A stretch of 64,000 bases of DNA, from contig CP070896.1 of the NCBI GenBank assembly GCA_017084465.1, positions 2,345,001 through 2,409,000 on the forward strand. Direction: 5' to 3'. The notes beneath the pieces are model-generated. The model made no database searches. It was given only the letters and a program-made list of their open reading frames with translations, and was not told the DNA's origin. Positions 55,381 to 63,687 of the stretch are shown here, in pieces; position 1 is the stretch's first letter; each line of letters starts with the position of its first letter. Origin of the DNA: Lacrimispora xylanisolvens (lineage in GTDB: Bacteria > Bacillota > Clostridia > Lachnospirales > Lachnospiraceae). Both the position numbers and the translations under genes were made by a program.

Positions 55381-56597
55381 TTATCTATTACTTTCAAGCC
55401 AGTCTCTGGCGAAAGCAGCGTAAACCGCAGCTCCTTTACTAAGCACATCATCGGAAAACATTACCTTTGGATGGTGCATAGGGTAGCTATTACCTTCTTT
55501 TGAATTGTCTGCGGAAATAAACACTGAGGTACTTGGTACCGCTTGTGTTACAAATGCGAAATCTTCTGATCCCATTAATTTACCACCAGGTATCAATTGT
55601 GTCAGATCAATGAAAGAATTGGCGCCAAAGGTGTCTGTAATCGTTGTTCTCATTTGATCGTTAAGTCTGCTGTCAATTTTTACCTCAGGACAGCCCCTGG
55701 TATAAATCACATCCACCTTTGCATGATATGTTTCCCCAATACCAGTAGAAATTTCATGAATACGGGTTTCAATTTTATCACGCATTACAGCGGTAAATGT
55801 GCGTACACTACCTTTGATTCTTGCAATATCGGGGATCACATTGTTCGTACTTCCGCCTTCCATCACTCCAATTGTAAGAACCGCACTCTCAACCGGAGAG
55901 ATTTCACGGCTTATGATCCCCTGCAGCGCCAAATGAAGATGAGCAGCTACATTTAGCGGATCCACTGCGGCATCGGGCATTGCACCATGAGCCCCTCTTC
56001 CGTGGATGACTATTTCGAACCAATCTGAGGAAGCCGAAATCCCTTCTCCAGCCTGAGGAATTACAAATTGCCCCACAGGGATTGGCATTCCGGACAACAC
56101 ATGGACCATCATTGCTGCATCCACTTTTGGATTTTCCAGAATCCCATTTTCAAGCATCATCTTTGCCCCGTGCAGGGTTTCTTCCCCTGGCTGAAACATT
56201 AGTTTGACCGTACCGCAAAGTTGCTCTTCCTTCTCCTTTAGTATCTCCGCAGCTCCCAGCAGCATGGAAGTATGCAGGTCATGACCGCATGCATGCATAT
56301 TTCCGTTTAATGATGCAAAGAAATATCCGCTTCTTCTTTTATTGGCAGCCCATCCATATCTGCACGGATAAGAATTACCTTTCCTGGTCGTTGTCCGCCA
56401 ATGGTAACCATTAAGCCTGATTCTCCCACAGGAGTGGGTGTAAGACCGATCGACTCCAACATCTCTTTTACATAAGCAGCCGTCATGGGTAAACTCAAAT
56501 CAAGTTCCGGAATCGCATGAAGCTGATGCCTGTACATAACCAACTTCTCCTGCAGCTGATTGGCCATATTTAAAAAATCACCGGTTTTTTCGATCAC
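55381..56597 (-). CDS. M20 family metallo-amidohydrolase (HipO/aminoacylase-like), one frameshift
   Basis: About 405 codons. GTG 56597 (VIEKTGDFLNMANQL) has AGGAGG at 8 bp and is preferred over the GTG inside the RBS. The frame breaks near 56310-56325; joining gives EEADISFASLNGNMHACGHDLHTSMLLG. Metal ligands: ADMDGLP, HACGHD, FQPGEE, and a C-terminal GSEDFAFV/MHHPK. A dimerisation (lid) domain lies at about residues 180-290. Removes an acyl group from an amino acid or similar amide. Operon with two OCH-like hydrolases suggests stepwise breakdown of an amide- or diketone-containing compound (inference). Confidence 0.87.
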
Positions 56598-56659
56598 AAT
56601 TAACACCTCCTATCACACAAATCAAATTAGCAAACAACAGAATAAATTGCCTGCCTTAT

Positions 56660-56744
56660 ATTTTAAGACATTTTAAGAACACTTTTATTATACTTATAAG
56701 GCTAACCTCTGTCAAGAACATTTTAAGACATTTTAAGAACACTT
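56660..56744 (-). promoter_or_regulatory. Consensus promoter framed by two identical 25-bp repeats (60 bp apart)
   Basis: Minus strand TTGACA (56715-56710), 17 bp, TATAAT (56692-56687). Identical 25-bp copies at 56660-56684 and 56720-56744, each made of 10-bp-phased TTTTAAGA units. One covers the start point and the other lies just upstream of the -35, so occupancy or looping by a repressor is likely. The divergently encoded regulator is the prime candidate. Confidence 0.75.
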
Positions 56745-56763
56745 CCTCGCAGTTCCCTGAAGA

Positions 56764-56792
56764 TTGAAATATCATATTTATTATGATATAAT
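56764..56792 (+). promoter_or_regulatory. Promoter of the divergent regulator with nested inverted repeat
   Basis: TTGAAA (56764-56769), 17 bp, extended TGA-TATAAT (56787-56792). ATATCATA-TTTAT-TATGATAT (56769-56789) is a perfect 8-bp inverted repeat within the spacer and -10, different from the TTTTAAGA repeats, so a second regulator or a separate autoregulation may apply. Confidence 0.65.
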
Positions 56793-56828
56793 TCTTTTCA
56801 TTGAATTTGTTTATGAAAGGAATCTACC

Positions 56829-58142
56829 ATGAAAATCAAGCTGGGTATAATCACGCCTGAGACCCATATGGACTATTTTCGCATCATTGAAGAAGAGATG
56901 CGTTCGGTATGTCAGTTTCGGTTTCTTACAATAAGCAACTTCCGGGAAACAAAAGACGTATATTTGAAAAATTTAGGTTTGGTGGACGGGTTTGTTATCA
57001 GTGGCAGATTTCTCTACGAATCAATTGATAAGGAATGTTTGGATACCAAAGTTCCCACTCACATTTTGCAGGATAATGAAAACCTTCTTTATAGAGAACT
57101 TTTCAGACTACTGGTCACAGAACCTGAGCTTGACATCTCCAGAATCTATGTGGATTATGCATATATTATTGATTCTTTCAGTGAATTTCAAAAATACCTG
57201 ACTCATGAAGGGAAGCCTGTTAACAGCAACGATTTTTTTGAACGAGTGGAAACAATGCTGGAAAACCATATAACTCTGTGGGAAGAGAAAAAAACAGACT
57301 TGTCCATCACGGCATTCGGCCACTTTGTTCCAGAACTCAAAAAACACGGAGTAAGGTATATCTTAATACGCCCCACTTTGGAAAACGTGAAAGAGACCAT
57401 AACAGAGATCATCAATGAAATTACCATCCTCAAGCTCAAGAACCAGAGATCAGTCGTAGCATGCTTATCCATGGAAACGGCACAGCCGCCAGCAATAGAA
57501 CAGCTTCAAGAGCTGAAGGACCTTGTCAGCAAATTTCTGCTCAGCGTGAATCTGGCGGATACAGCCCAGATTTCAGAAGGCTATGTGAGACTTTACACCA
57601 CATACGGTAGTTTTATGAAAATCACCTCTGACGCTCATAACTGTACCCTGCTGGAATATCTGGGTGAGTCTGTAAGCGAAACCGTGAAGATAGGATGGGG
57701 CTCTGGACATGAATATTATCAGGCGAATGAAAACGCCACCAAAGCTTACAGACAGGCGAAAGCCTTTACGGGCAGCTGCAGCTTTTTTATAAACGAGGAT
57801 CAGAAGGTGATCGGCCCGATGAAGAGTATGAATGTGATACAGTTTTCCGAGCAGGGAGACCCTGAAATTATTGCGTTGGCTAAAAGTATGGGAATAAATA
57901 ATATCAATTTACAGAAAATCATATCCTATGCGGAAATTATGAGAACAAACAAATTATCCTCTGAGGATGTTGCTCAATGCCTATCCATGACTGTCAGAGG
58001 TGCAAATCGTATTCTTAATAAAATTGAAGAAAAAAATTATGTACAAACAGTATTTGAAAAGCGGGACAACAATAAAGGACGGCCAAAAAAATACTACGAG
58101 TTATTATTTCTTGACAAAGATGGGCACAAATCAGGAGAGTAA
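56829..58142 (+). CDS. Three-part transcriptional regulator, family not recognised
   Basis: 437 aa, RBS GAAAGGAATCTACC. Residues 1-170 look like a Rossmann-type sensing domain (KIKLGIITPETHMDYFRIIEEE). Residues 215-330 resemble a degenerate nucleotide-cyclase/GGDEF-like fold with KIGWGSGHEYYQANENATKAYRQAK, as in the middle domain of some PucR-like regulators. The C-terminus (about 375-430) is a winged helix: LSSEDVAQCLSMTVRGANRILNKIE, then KGRPKKYYEL. Divergent from the M20/OCH operon and its repeated operators, so it probably controls that operon. Ligand unknown. Confidence 0.7.
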   Translation: MKIKLGIITPETHMDYFRIIEEEMRSVCQFRFLTISNFRETKDVYLKNLGLVDGFVISGRFLYESIDKECLDTKVPTHILQDNENLLYRELFRLLVTEPELDISRIYVDYAYIIDSFSEFQKYLTHEGKPVNSNDFFERVETMLENHITLWEEKKTDLSITAFGHFVPELKKHGVRYILIRPTLENVKETITEIINEITILKLKNQRSVVACLSMETAQPPAIEQLQELKDLVSKFLLSVNLADTAQISEGYVRLYTTYGSFMKITSDAHNCTLLEYLGESVSETVKIGWGSGHEYYQANENATKAYRQAKAFTGSCSFFINEDQKVIGPMKSMNVIQFSEQGDPEIIALAKSMGINNINLQKIISYAEIMRTNKLSSEDVAQCLSMTVRGANRILNKIEEKNYVQTVFEKRDNNKGRPKKYYELLFLDKDGHKSGE

Positions 58143-58150
58143 TAAAAGAA

Positions 58151-58190
58151 AAATCACAGGAACAGAGGTAATCTGCCCTGTGATTTTTTC
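58151..58190. terminator. Bidirectional terminator
   Basis: AAATCACAGG (58151-58160) pairs with CCTGTGATTT (58177-58186), A-run left and T-run right, between the convergent regulator and histidine kinase genes. Confidence 0.85.
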
Positions 58191-58220
58191 AGCCTCCAAA
58201 GGAGACGGAGCCAGCACAAT

Positions 58221-59287
58221 TTATATTTCAGCATTTAGGCCTAATGGCAATTTCACAATAAAACACTGCCTTTCTCAGGCTCACTTTGTACTTCAATTGT
58301 TCCTTCACATAGCTTTGTAATTTTCTTAACCAACGTCAAACCCAATCCGTTTCCAGCCAAAGAGTGGGATGTGTCTCCCTGAAAGAATTTGTCAAATATA
58401 TGACGTAAGACCTCATCATTCATTCCGCATCCGTTATCTTCAAGCCGAAAGACTGCCGTTTGACCGCTTCGACATAGTCTCACTTTTATTACTCCACCTG
58501 CGTTTGTGTACTTAATTGCATTGTCAAGAAGATTAACCCATATCTGTTGGATTAAATTTTTATCACCAAGTATTTCAATTCCATCTTCAAGCCGAATGTC
58601 AACATGAAGATTTTTGTCGCTCCACTTTGGTTCTAACATAACAATCGCAAGTCTAATTTGTTCATCCAAACAATAGACCTTTTTTTCACTGATAATCTCT
58701 ATGCTCTCTATTTTTGAAAGGTTAAGAACGTTTGTGGAAAGATGAACAAGCCGCTCTGATTCCTGCACGATTATATTTAAGTATTCCTGCTTTTCTTCGT
58801 CATCAACATCACCTGCCTGCAATAGTTTGGCGAATCCACGAATTGAAGTAATGGGTGTTTTGAACTCATGGGAGAAGTTTCTTACAAAGTCGCTGCGCAA
58901 TGTTTCGATCCCTTTTAACTCCTGTACCATCTTATTAAAGCTCCCGGCGAGCGCATCCAATTCAAAGACGAAACTGCCGTTTACCACAACCGAAAAATCA
59001 CCCTGGGACACCTTTTCAGTGGCTTTCATCATGTCTCGGATTGGCTTAACAGAACGCCTGCTTAATAATGTTGCTATTACCACGCCCAGAAAAATACTGA
59101 TATATATCATTACAGAGATAGCCCGGCTTGGACTTGCTTTCCCTCCCATATCCATGATTCCTAATTTGATCAGCAAATAAGCAATCAAGCCAGCCGATAA
59201 TATAGAAAAGAGCATAACACCAAAAACCAGGGCCACCAGGGAAAATGCAAGACTAATTTTCGGAGGCAGTCTTTTTTTCTTCTTCAT
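58221..59287 (-). CDS. Sensor histidine kinase, one frameshift at 3' end
   Basis: About 355 codons. ATG 59287 overlaps the response-regulator stop (ATGA). Two helices with a very short external loop, HAMP, H-box FVRNFSHEFKTPITSIRGFA, N-box IWVNLLDNAIKYTNAG, G boxes LEDNGCGMNDEVL and GLGLTLVKKI. At T4 near 58258 one added base gives GSVFIVKLPLGLNAEI and a stop at 58221. The minimal sensor region suggests intramembrane sensing or sensing through the neighbouring ABC transporter, as in bacitracin-type systems. Confidence 0.9.
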
Positions 59288-59957
59288 ACACGCCACCCAA
59301 TTTTATACCCTAAGCCTCGCACAGTAACTATCTCAAAATCGGGGTTGTTTCTAAATTTATCCCGTAATCTGTTTATATGAACATTTAAAGTATGCTCATC
59401 CGTCTCGGTCTCCAGTCCCCAAAATTCGTCCATTAGTTGATTACGCGTAAAAATCACATTGGGATAACTCATGAGTTTAAAAAGTAGCTGAAACTCCTTC
59501 TTTGGCAAAGTATGTTGTTCATTTTTCCAGGAAACAGTGAGAGAATTATAATCCGCTGTGGTTTCACCCATGACAACTTTATGATCATTAGCAATTTGCG
59601 CCCGGCGCAAAAGCGCCTTGACCCGAAACCGCAATTCTTGTTCGTCAAAGGGTTTTGTCATATAATCATCTGTTCCGGCCAGAAAACCTTTATGCATGTC
59701 TTTCGTCTCCTGATTGGCTGTTACCATCAGTATTGGAATATTCTCCCCCACATCCCGTAATTGCTTGCAGAATTTATAACCATCCATGCGGGGCATCATT
59801 ATATCCAGGACAATCAGGTCAAATCGCTTTGTTTCCATCCTTTCAAATGCCTCAAGGCCATCTTTTGCAGTATATGTGTTATAACCGCCATGTTTTAGAA
59901 CAGCGCACATTAGTTTTGGGTATTTATATCATCTTCTACAATTAAGATATCAAACAC
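59284..59957 (-). CDS. OmpR-family response regulator, one frameshift near start
   Basis: About 224 codons. GTG 59957 (VFDILIVEDDINTQ) follows GGAGGTGATCTGTC. AAAA near 59912 breaks the frame; one added A gives TQKLMCAVLKHGGYN. Phospho-Asp in LIVLDIMMPRMDG, Lys in DDYMTKPFDE, winged helix with LPKKEFQLLFKLMSYPN and HTLNVHINRLRDKF. Paired with the adjacent kinase; probably controls the divergent ABC transporter. Confidence 0.92.
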
Positions 59958-60003
59958 GACAGATCACCTCCATGGTATGTATTATATACAAGCAAAGTAA
60001 ACT

Positions 60004-60049
60004 AAACATCAACTAACTTTCGGGTAAAATTGACGTTCAGTTGATGTTT
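60004..60049. promoter_or_regulatory. 11-bp inverted repeat around TTGACG between regulator and ABC transporter
   Basis: AAACATCAACT (60004-60014) and AGTTGATGTTT (60039-60049) are exact complements 24 bp apart. A possible -35 TTGACG (60030-60035) sits between them. Likely the control region of the divergent ABC transporter. Confidence 0.5.
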
Positions 60050-60121
60050 TAAAATTATAGTTCATTATAGCGTTAATATAAATAAAATCGCAAAATAAAA
60101 TTCACAAAAGGAGTGTATAAG

Positions 60122-61067
60122 ATGGGAAAAAAACAAGTGGTAACGGCTCAGCTGCAATACAGTTGGATCGTCTCACAAAAAAAATTTTGGTGATTATCAT
60201 GCAGTCAGCAATCTCTCACTTGAGGTAAATAGCAGCGAAATATTCGGGTTTCTTGGTTTAAACGGAGCAGGAAAATCAACCACAATTAAAATGATGTTGT
60301 CATTGCTTAAACCCTCATCCGGCAGTGTCTATATGCTGGGAAATAAGGTTGACTCCGGAACTCATAAGTTGTGGGAGCAGGTTGGATATTTAGAGGATGC
60401 TACTTATTATCCAGGGCTTACTGTGATAGAAAATTTAGACATTGCCCGCAGAATGCAAATGATATCTGACCGCCAATCCATTACCAGGGTGATAAAAAAG
60501 CTGGGTTTAGATGCTCATAAAAATAAGAAAGCAAAAAATCTTTCTCTGGGAAACAAACAACGGTTAGGGTTAGCAAAAGCAATGATTCATAATCCTAAAA
60601 TTTTAATATTAGATGAACCGATTAACGGCCTTGATCCCGCAGGTGTGGTGGAAATCAGAAAAATGCTTATGGATTTATCAAAGAATTTTGGTGTTACTGT
60701 TTTTATATCCAGTCACCAGCTGGAAGAACTTTCAAAACTGGTTGATCGAATTGGAATCATCCATGAAGGTCGATTAATCCAGGAAATTAATATGGCACAT
60801 TTGGAGCAGTCTTTGCAAAAACACCTGGTTCTGGATGGGCGGGATAAAACCGCAATGGAACATATTCTCGCTGAACATGGATATATGTCTGAAAAAAGCA
60901 CAGATGGACTGCTGCTCTTGGAAGGCCCTGCAACGGAAAGCCCCGAAAGATTGGCTGAACTGTTGGTTCGTTTTGGACAGCCCCCAACACAGCTAAACAT
61001 TGTTACCGAAGATTTGGAAGGTTATTTTTTGCGAATGATTCAAAGTACAAGGAGGATAAACAAATGA
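60122..61067 (+). CDS. ABC transporter ATPase (bacitracin/lantibiotic-resistance type), frameshifted near start
   Basis: About 314 codons, ATG 60122 after AAAGGAGTGTATAAG. Two runs (A7 near 60127, A8/T4 near 60177-60189) break the frame; repair gives AIQLDRLTKKFGDYHAVSNL. Walker A GLNGAGKST, signature LSLGNKQRLGLAKAM, Walker B ILILDEPINGLDPAG, H-switch SSHQLEE, and a C-terminal domain of about 90 residues as in BcrA/LanF-type subunits. Coupled to the permease downstream (overlap). Probably confers resistance to a peptide antibiotic under control of the adjacent two-component system (inference). Confidence 0.87.
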
Positions 61068-61775
61068 AACTATTGTCATTTATACATTGCGAAGCCATTA
61101 AAGTATTAAGATCAAGTGTTTTTTGGATTGTTGTTGCTGCATTTGCCACCATGCCTATTATGTTTGGTTTCGTCACATATATCAATGCTGCAGCTGCCGG
61201 ATGGGATCCTTATTTAACAGATTTGCTTGGTACGAGCACTGCTCTTTTGGTGATTGGATTTTCTTTCACTGCATGCTGGGTTTTTTGGACGGGAATATAC
61301 AGATAAAACGATCAGTGAATTGCTGGTAAAGCCAGTATCTAAACTTTATGTGGTACTTTCTAAGTTCATTGTAATTTTTCTTTGGGATTTGTTGCTGGCC
61401 TTTTTCATGTTTGCGGTTGTATCCATTATGGGGATTTTGATCGGATTGAAAGGTGGTACATGGCTGCTTATAGTAAATAGCTTCCTTACTTTTATGGCAG
61501 CTTCACTTCTAACTATGGCGGTTAGTACAATAAGCGCCCTCCTTGCAAATGTCAGCAAAGGATATTTAGCTCCTATTGGACTGGCATTCTTTTTAGTGGT
61601 TGTTTCCAATGTCGTTGCACAGGCTGGGCTTGCCGCTTACTTCCCATGGACAATTCCGGCATTAATTATTTCAAATGTTCCTCTTACTTTCACCAGCATC
61701 GCCATACTCGCCATTACGGGAATTATAGGATTTGCCGGAACAGTTGCGTGGTGGAGGTTTGCCGAACAGCTATAG
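61064..61775 (+). CDS. ABC transporter permease (BcrB/LanE-G-like), one frameshift
   Basis: About 236 codons. Start MKLLSFIHCEAIKVLRSSVFW overlaps the ATPase stop. The frame breaks at T6 near 61275; one T less gives ACWVFGREYTDKTISELLVKP, the conserved cytoplasmic stretch of this permease family. Six helices. Works with the preceding ATPase. Confidence 0.85.
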
Positions 61776-61806
61776 GTATGACCGGTTGTAAATACTTGCT
61801 CTTTTC

Positions 61807-61844
61807 CTCCCCAGTCAATCTGTTGTCTGTATGGACTGGGGGAG
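61807..61844. terminator. Hairpin between convergent genes
   Basis: CTCCCCAGTC (61807-61816) pairs with GACTGGGGGAG (61834-61844, one extra G). No clear T-run, so termination is moderately supported. Confidence 0.5.
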
Positions 61845-61877
61845 AATTTCACCAGGACCTGGAAAAGTTATATCCAC

Positions 61878-62822
61878 CTATAACTGGTTAAGCCTGCTTT
61901 CAGGCTCTTCACCATGTTCTACACATCTTATATTTCTCACAAAGAAATCATATCTCTTTTTATGGAGTTTGAGACCGTCAGGCATGCCTGCCGTATGAGG
62001 TGTAAGTATCACATTACTCAGACTTCGCAGCTCACTGTCAATTGGAAGTGGCTCCGTTTCAAACACATCAAGACATGCACCAGAAATTTCTCTGTTTTTT
62101 AACGCATCTATTAAGTCTTCTTCATTTACAATCCGGCCACGGGCTGTATTGATAAATAGCGCTGTGTTTTTCATTTTCCTGAATACTTCTTTGTCGATCA
62201 GCTTTTGGGTTTGCTGATTTAAAGCTGAATGTACCGTTACAATATCTGACGTTCTTACAAGATTATCAAAATCAGTTATCTGAACATTCTCATAAGACTG
62301 TACAGCAGTATTTCTTGTGTAAACCAGTACATTCATATCAAACGCCTTGCATAACCCGGCTACTTTTTTACCAATCGCCCCAAATCCAATAATTCCAATG
62401 GTTTTGCCTTCTAACTCGCTTCCTGTATACTCCAACTGATTTTGATCTGTCTTATTTTTCATGAAACCGTCAAGAAGCGGTATGTTTTTATAGTAAGACA
62501 ATATGAATGCCATTACATGCTCGGCCACTGCATTGGCATTCACTCCAGCTGCATTGGCTGCCCAAATACCCAGTTGTGTGCAGGCATCGATATCTACATT
62601 ATCGTATCCCGCACCTGTTTGTACCAATTTTAATTGTCTTGCTTTTGAAAGTAGATTTCTGTCAATTTTAACATGCTCTGGTATAATCACCTGGCAATCT
62701 TCAATATGATGCAGCATTTCTTCCCCAGGCGGAACAATTACGATGTCCCATTCTTTTGGAAAACAATTTATAATATTCAATTTTGATGTTTCAGTGAAAT
62801 AACCGACAATGAGAATTTTCAT
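61878..62822 (-). CDS. D-isomer 2-hydroxyacid dehydrogenase
   Basis: 314 aa. NAD-binding GIIGFGAIGKKVAGL near residue 146, catalytic Arg in INTARGRIVNEEDL, Glu in DVFETEPLP and His in LTPHTAGM. The substrate-binding N-terminal part has VQTGAGYDNVD. Interconverts a 2-keto acid and a D-2-hydroxy acid; glyoxylate, phosphoglycerate or a related acid could be the substrate. Single gene with its own promoter, which carries metalloregulator-like half-sites. Confidence 0.93.
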   Translation of the reverse strand: MKILIVGYFTETSKLNIINCFPKEWDIVIVPPGEEMLHHIEDCQVIIPEHVKIDRNLLSKARQLKLVQTGAGYDNVDIDACTQLGIWAANAAGVNANAVAEHVMAFILSYYKNIPLLDGFMKNKTDQNQLEYTGSELEGKTIGIIGFGAIGKKVAGLCKAFDMNVLVYTRNTAVQSYENVQITDFDNLVRTSDIVTVHSALNQQTQKLIDKEVFRKMKNTALFINTARGRIVNEEDLIDALKNREISGACLDVFETEPLPIDSELRSLSNVILTPHTAGMPDGLKLHKKRYDFFVRNIRCVEHGEEPESRLNQL

Positions 62823-62871
62823 TTTAAAACCCCTTTCATATTTTTAAATAAAAATTTTATTTTCTTGATTT

Positions 62872-62900
62872 AGTATAGTTAGTCCCATCTATACAGTCAA
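62872..62900 (-). promoter_or_regulatory. Promoter of 2-hydroxyacid dehydrogenase with GTATAG/CTATAC repeat
   Basis: Minus strand TTGACT (62900-62895), 17 bp, TATACT (62877-62872). GTATAG-N10-CTATAC overlaps spacer and -10, sharing GTATAG with the palindromes at 63357 and 63654. Confidence 0.6.
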
Positions 62901-62930
62901 GTTCTATTCTTAAGGCAGAGTGGACTTACT

Positions 62931-63323
62931 CTAACCAAAATATTTTTTCAGAGCAAAAACAGAATCATTACTAATAATATGCTCCATTTTGCAGGCATCT
63001 GCACTTGCAGTCAGTTCATTGACATTACAACATGCAATGAGAAAATTTTTAATTATCTGGAACTTAGCTGTAATAATCTCACCCTGTTTACGTCCTTCCT
63101 CAGTGAGCTGAATTTCTCCACCTAAAGGTTTGATTACCAGCCCTTCATCCTGCAATGCATTTACTGCACTATGGACGCTGGGCTTGGAAACCCCTAAATA
63201 TACAGCAATATCAATCGAACGTACTAATTGGGCTCTTTGAGAAAGCATATAGATAGCCTTTAAATATTCTTCCCTTGATGGACTAAGTTTCTTTCTTATT
63301 AAATCATTCTTATCCTGTTTCAC
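62931..63323 (-). CDS. DtxR/MntR family metal-dependent repressor
   Basis: About 130 aa. GTG 63323 (VKQDKNDLIRKKLSPSREEYL) follows TTGGAGG; the longer frame starts within the operator. wHTH IDIAVYLGVSKPSVHSAVNALQDEGLV, wing with GGEIQLTEEGRKQGE. The dimerisation/metal region is short: NVNELTASADACKMEHIIS, lacking the SH3-like domain, so MntR-like size. It likely represses genes bearing the GTATAGTTAC palindromes, including its own operon. Metal (Mn or Fe) not decidable. Confidence 0.88.
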   Translation of the reverse strand: MKQDKNDLIRKKLSPSREEYLKAIYMLSQRAQLVRSIDIAVYLGVSKPSVHSAVNALQDEGLVIKPLGGEIQLTEEGRKQGEIITAKFQIIKNFLIACCNVNELTASADACKMEHIISNDSVFALKKYFG

Positions 63324-63356
63324 CGTTAATCCTCCAACTTTAAACTGTAGCGTAAA

Positions 63357-63375
63357 GTGTATAGTTACCATACTC
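63357..63375. promoter_or_regulatory. Second GTATAGTTAC operator, upstream of dtxR-like gene
   Basis: The imperfect palindrome GTGTATAGTTACCATACTC shares GTATAGTTAC-n-ATAC with the perfect palindrome at 63654-63676. It lies 34 bp upstream of the chosen GTG start. Confidence 0.55.
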
Positions 63376-63385
63376 TTTGTCACAA

Positions 63386-63622
63386 TTATTTTTTTATCTT
63401 AGAACTCTTATTCTTCTCAATATCCGCTGGTTGATTTTTAAACAAATCAGTTTCTGTAAATACAGAACGGTCATATGGATAAACAGGTGCACTGAAGCAT
63501 TGAGAAAATGAATTAAAAAATGCTTCAAGTAGTCTTTGGTTGACTTTGAGTTTTTGTTGATACTGCTGTTCGCTAACCTCACTATGATCATGAGTATGAT
63601 GTTTGGTTATTTTCTTTTTCAT
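63386..63622 (-). CDS. Small His-rich protein (78 aa), unknown
   Basis: Start MKKKITKHHTHDHSEVSEQQ with TAGGAGGGACTAAC. N-terminal HHTHDH cluster could bind metal; the rest is polar and helical, with Lys-rich ends. It precedes the DtxR-like repressor (62 bp) and is preceded by a perfect 23-bp palindrome. A metal-handling or metal-sensing accessory role is inferred from context only. No family recognised. Confidence 0.6.
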   Translation of the reverse strand: MKKKITKHHTHDHSEVSEQQYQQKLKVNQRLLEAFFNSFSQCFSAPVYPYDRSVFTETDLFKNQPADIEKNKSSKIKK

Positions 63623-63653
63623 GTTAGTCCCTCCTAACTATATACTGTGAAAA

Positions 63654-63676
63654 ATGCGTATAGTTACTATACGCAT
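63654..63676. promoter_or_regulatory. Perfect 23-bp palindrome, likely DtxR/MntR-type operator
   Basis: ATGCGTATAGT-T-ACTATACGCAT, 11-bp arms, 32 bp upstream of the His-rich gene. It is AT-rich in the middle and has no T-run, so an operator is likelier than a terminator. Confidence 0.7.
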
Positions 63677-63687
63677 ATGCAAAATTT

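Noticed and set aside
63654..63676. Palindrome read as a terminator of the MarR gene
   Set aside because: The arms are AT-rich with a 1-nt centre and no T-run, and related sequences occur upstream of two other genes, which fits an operator.
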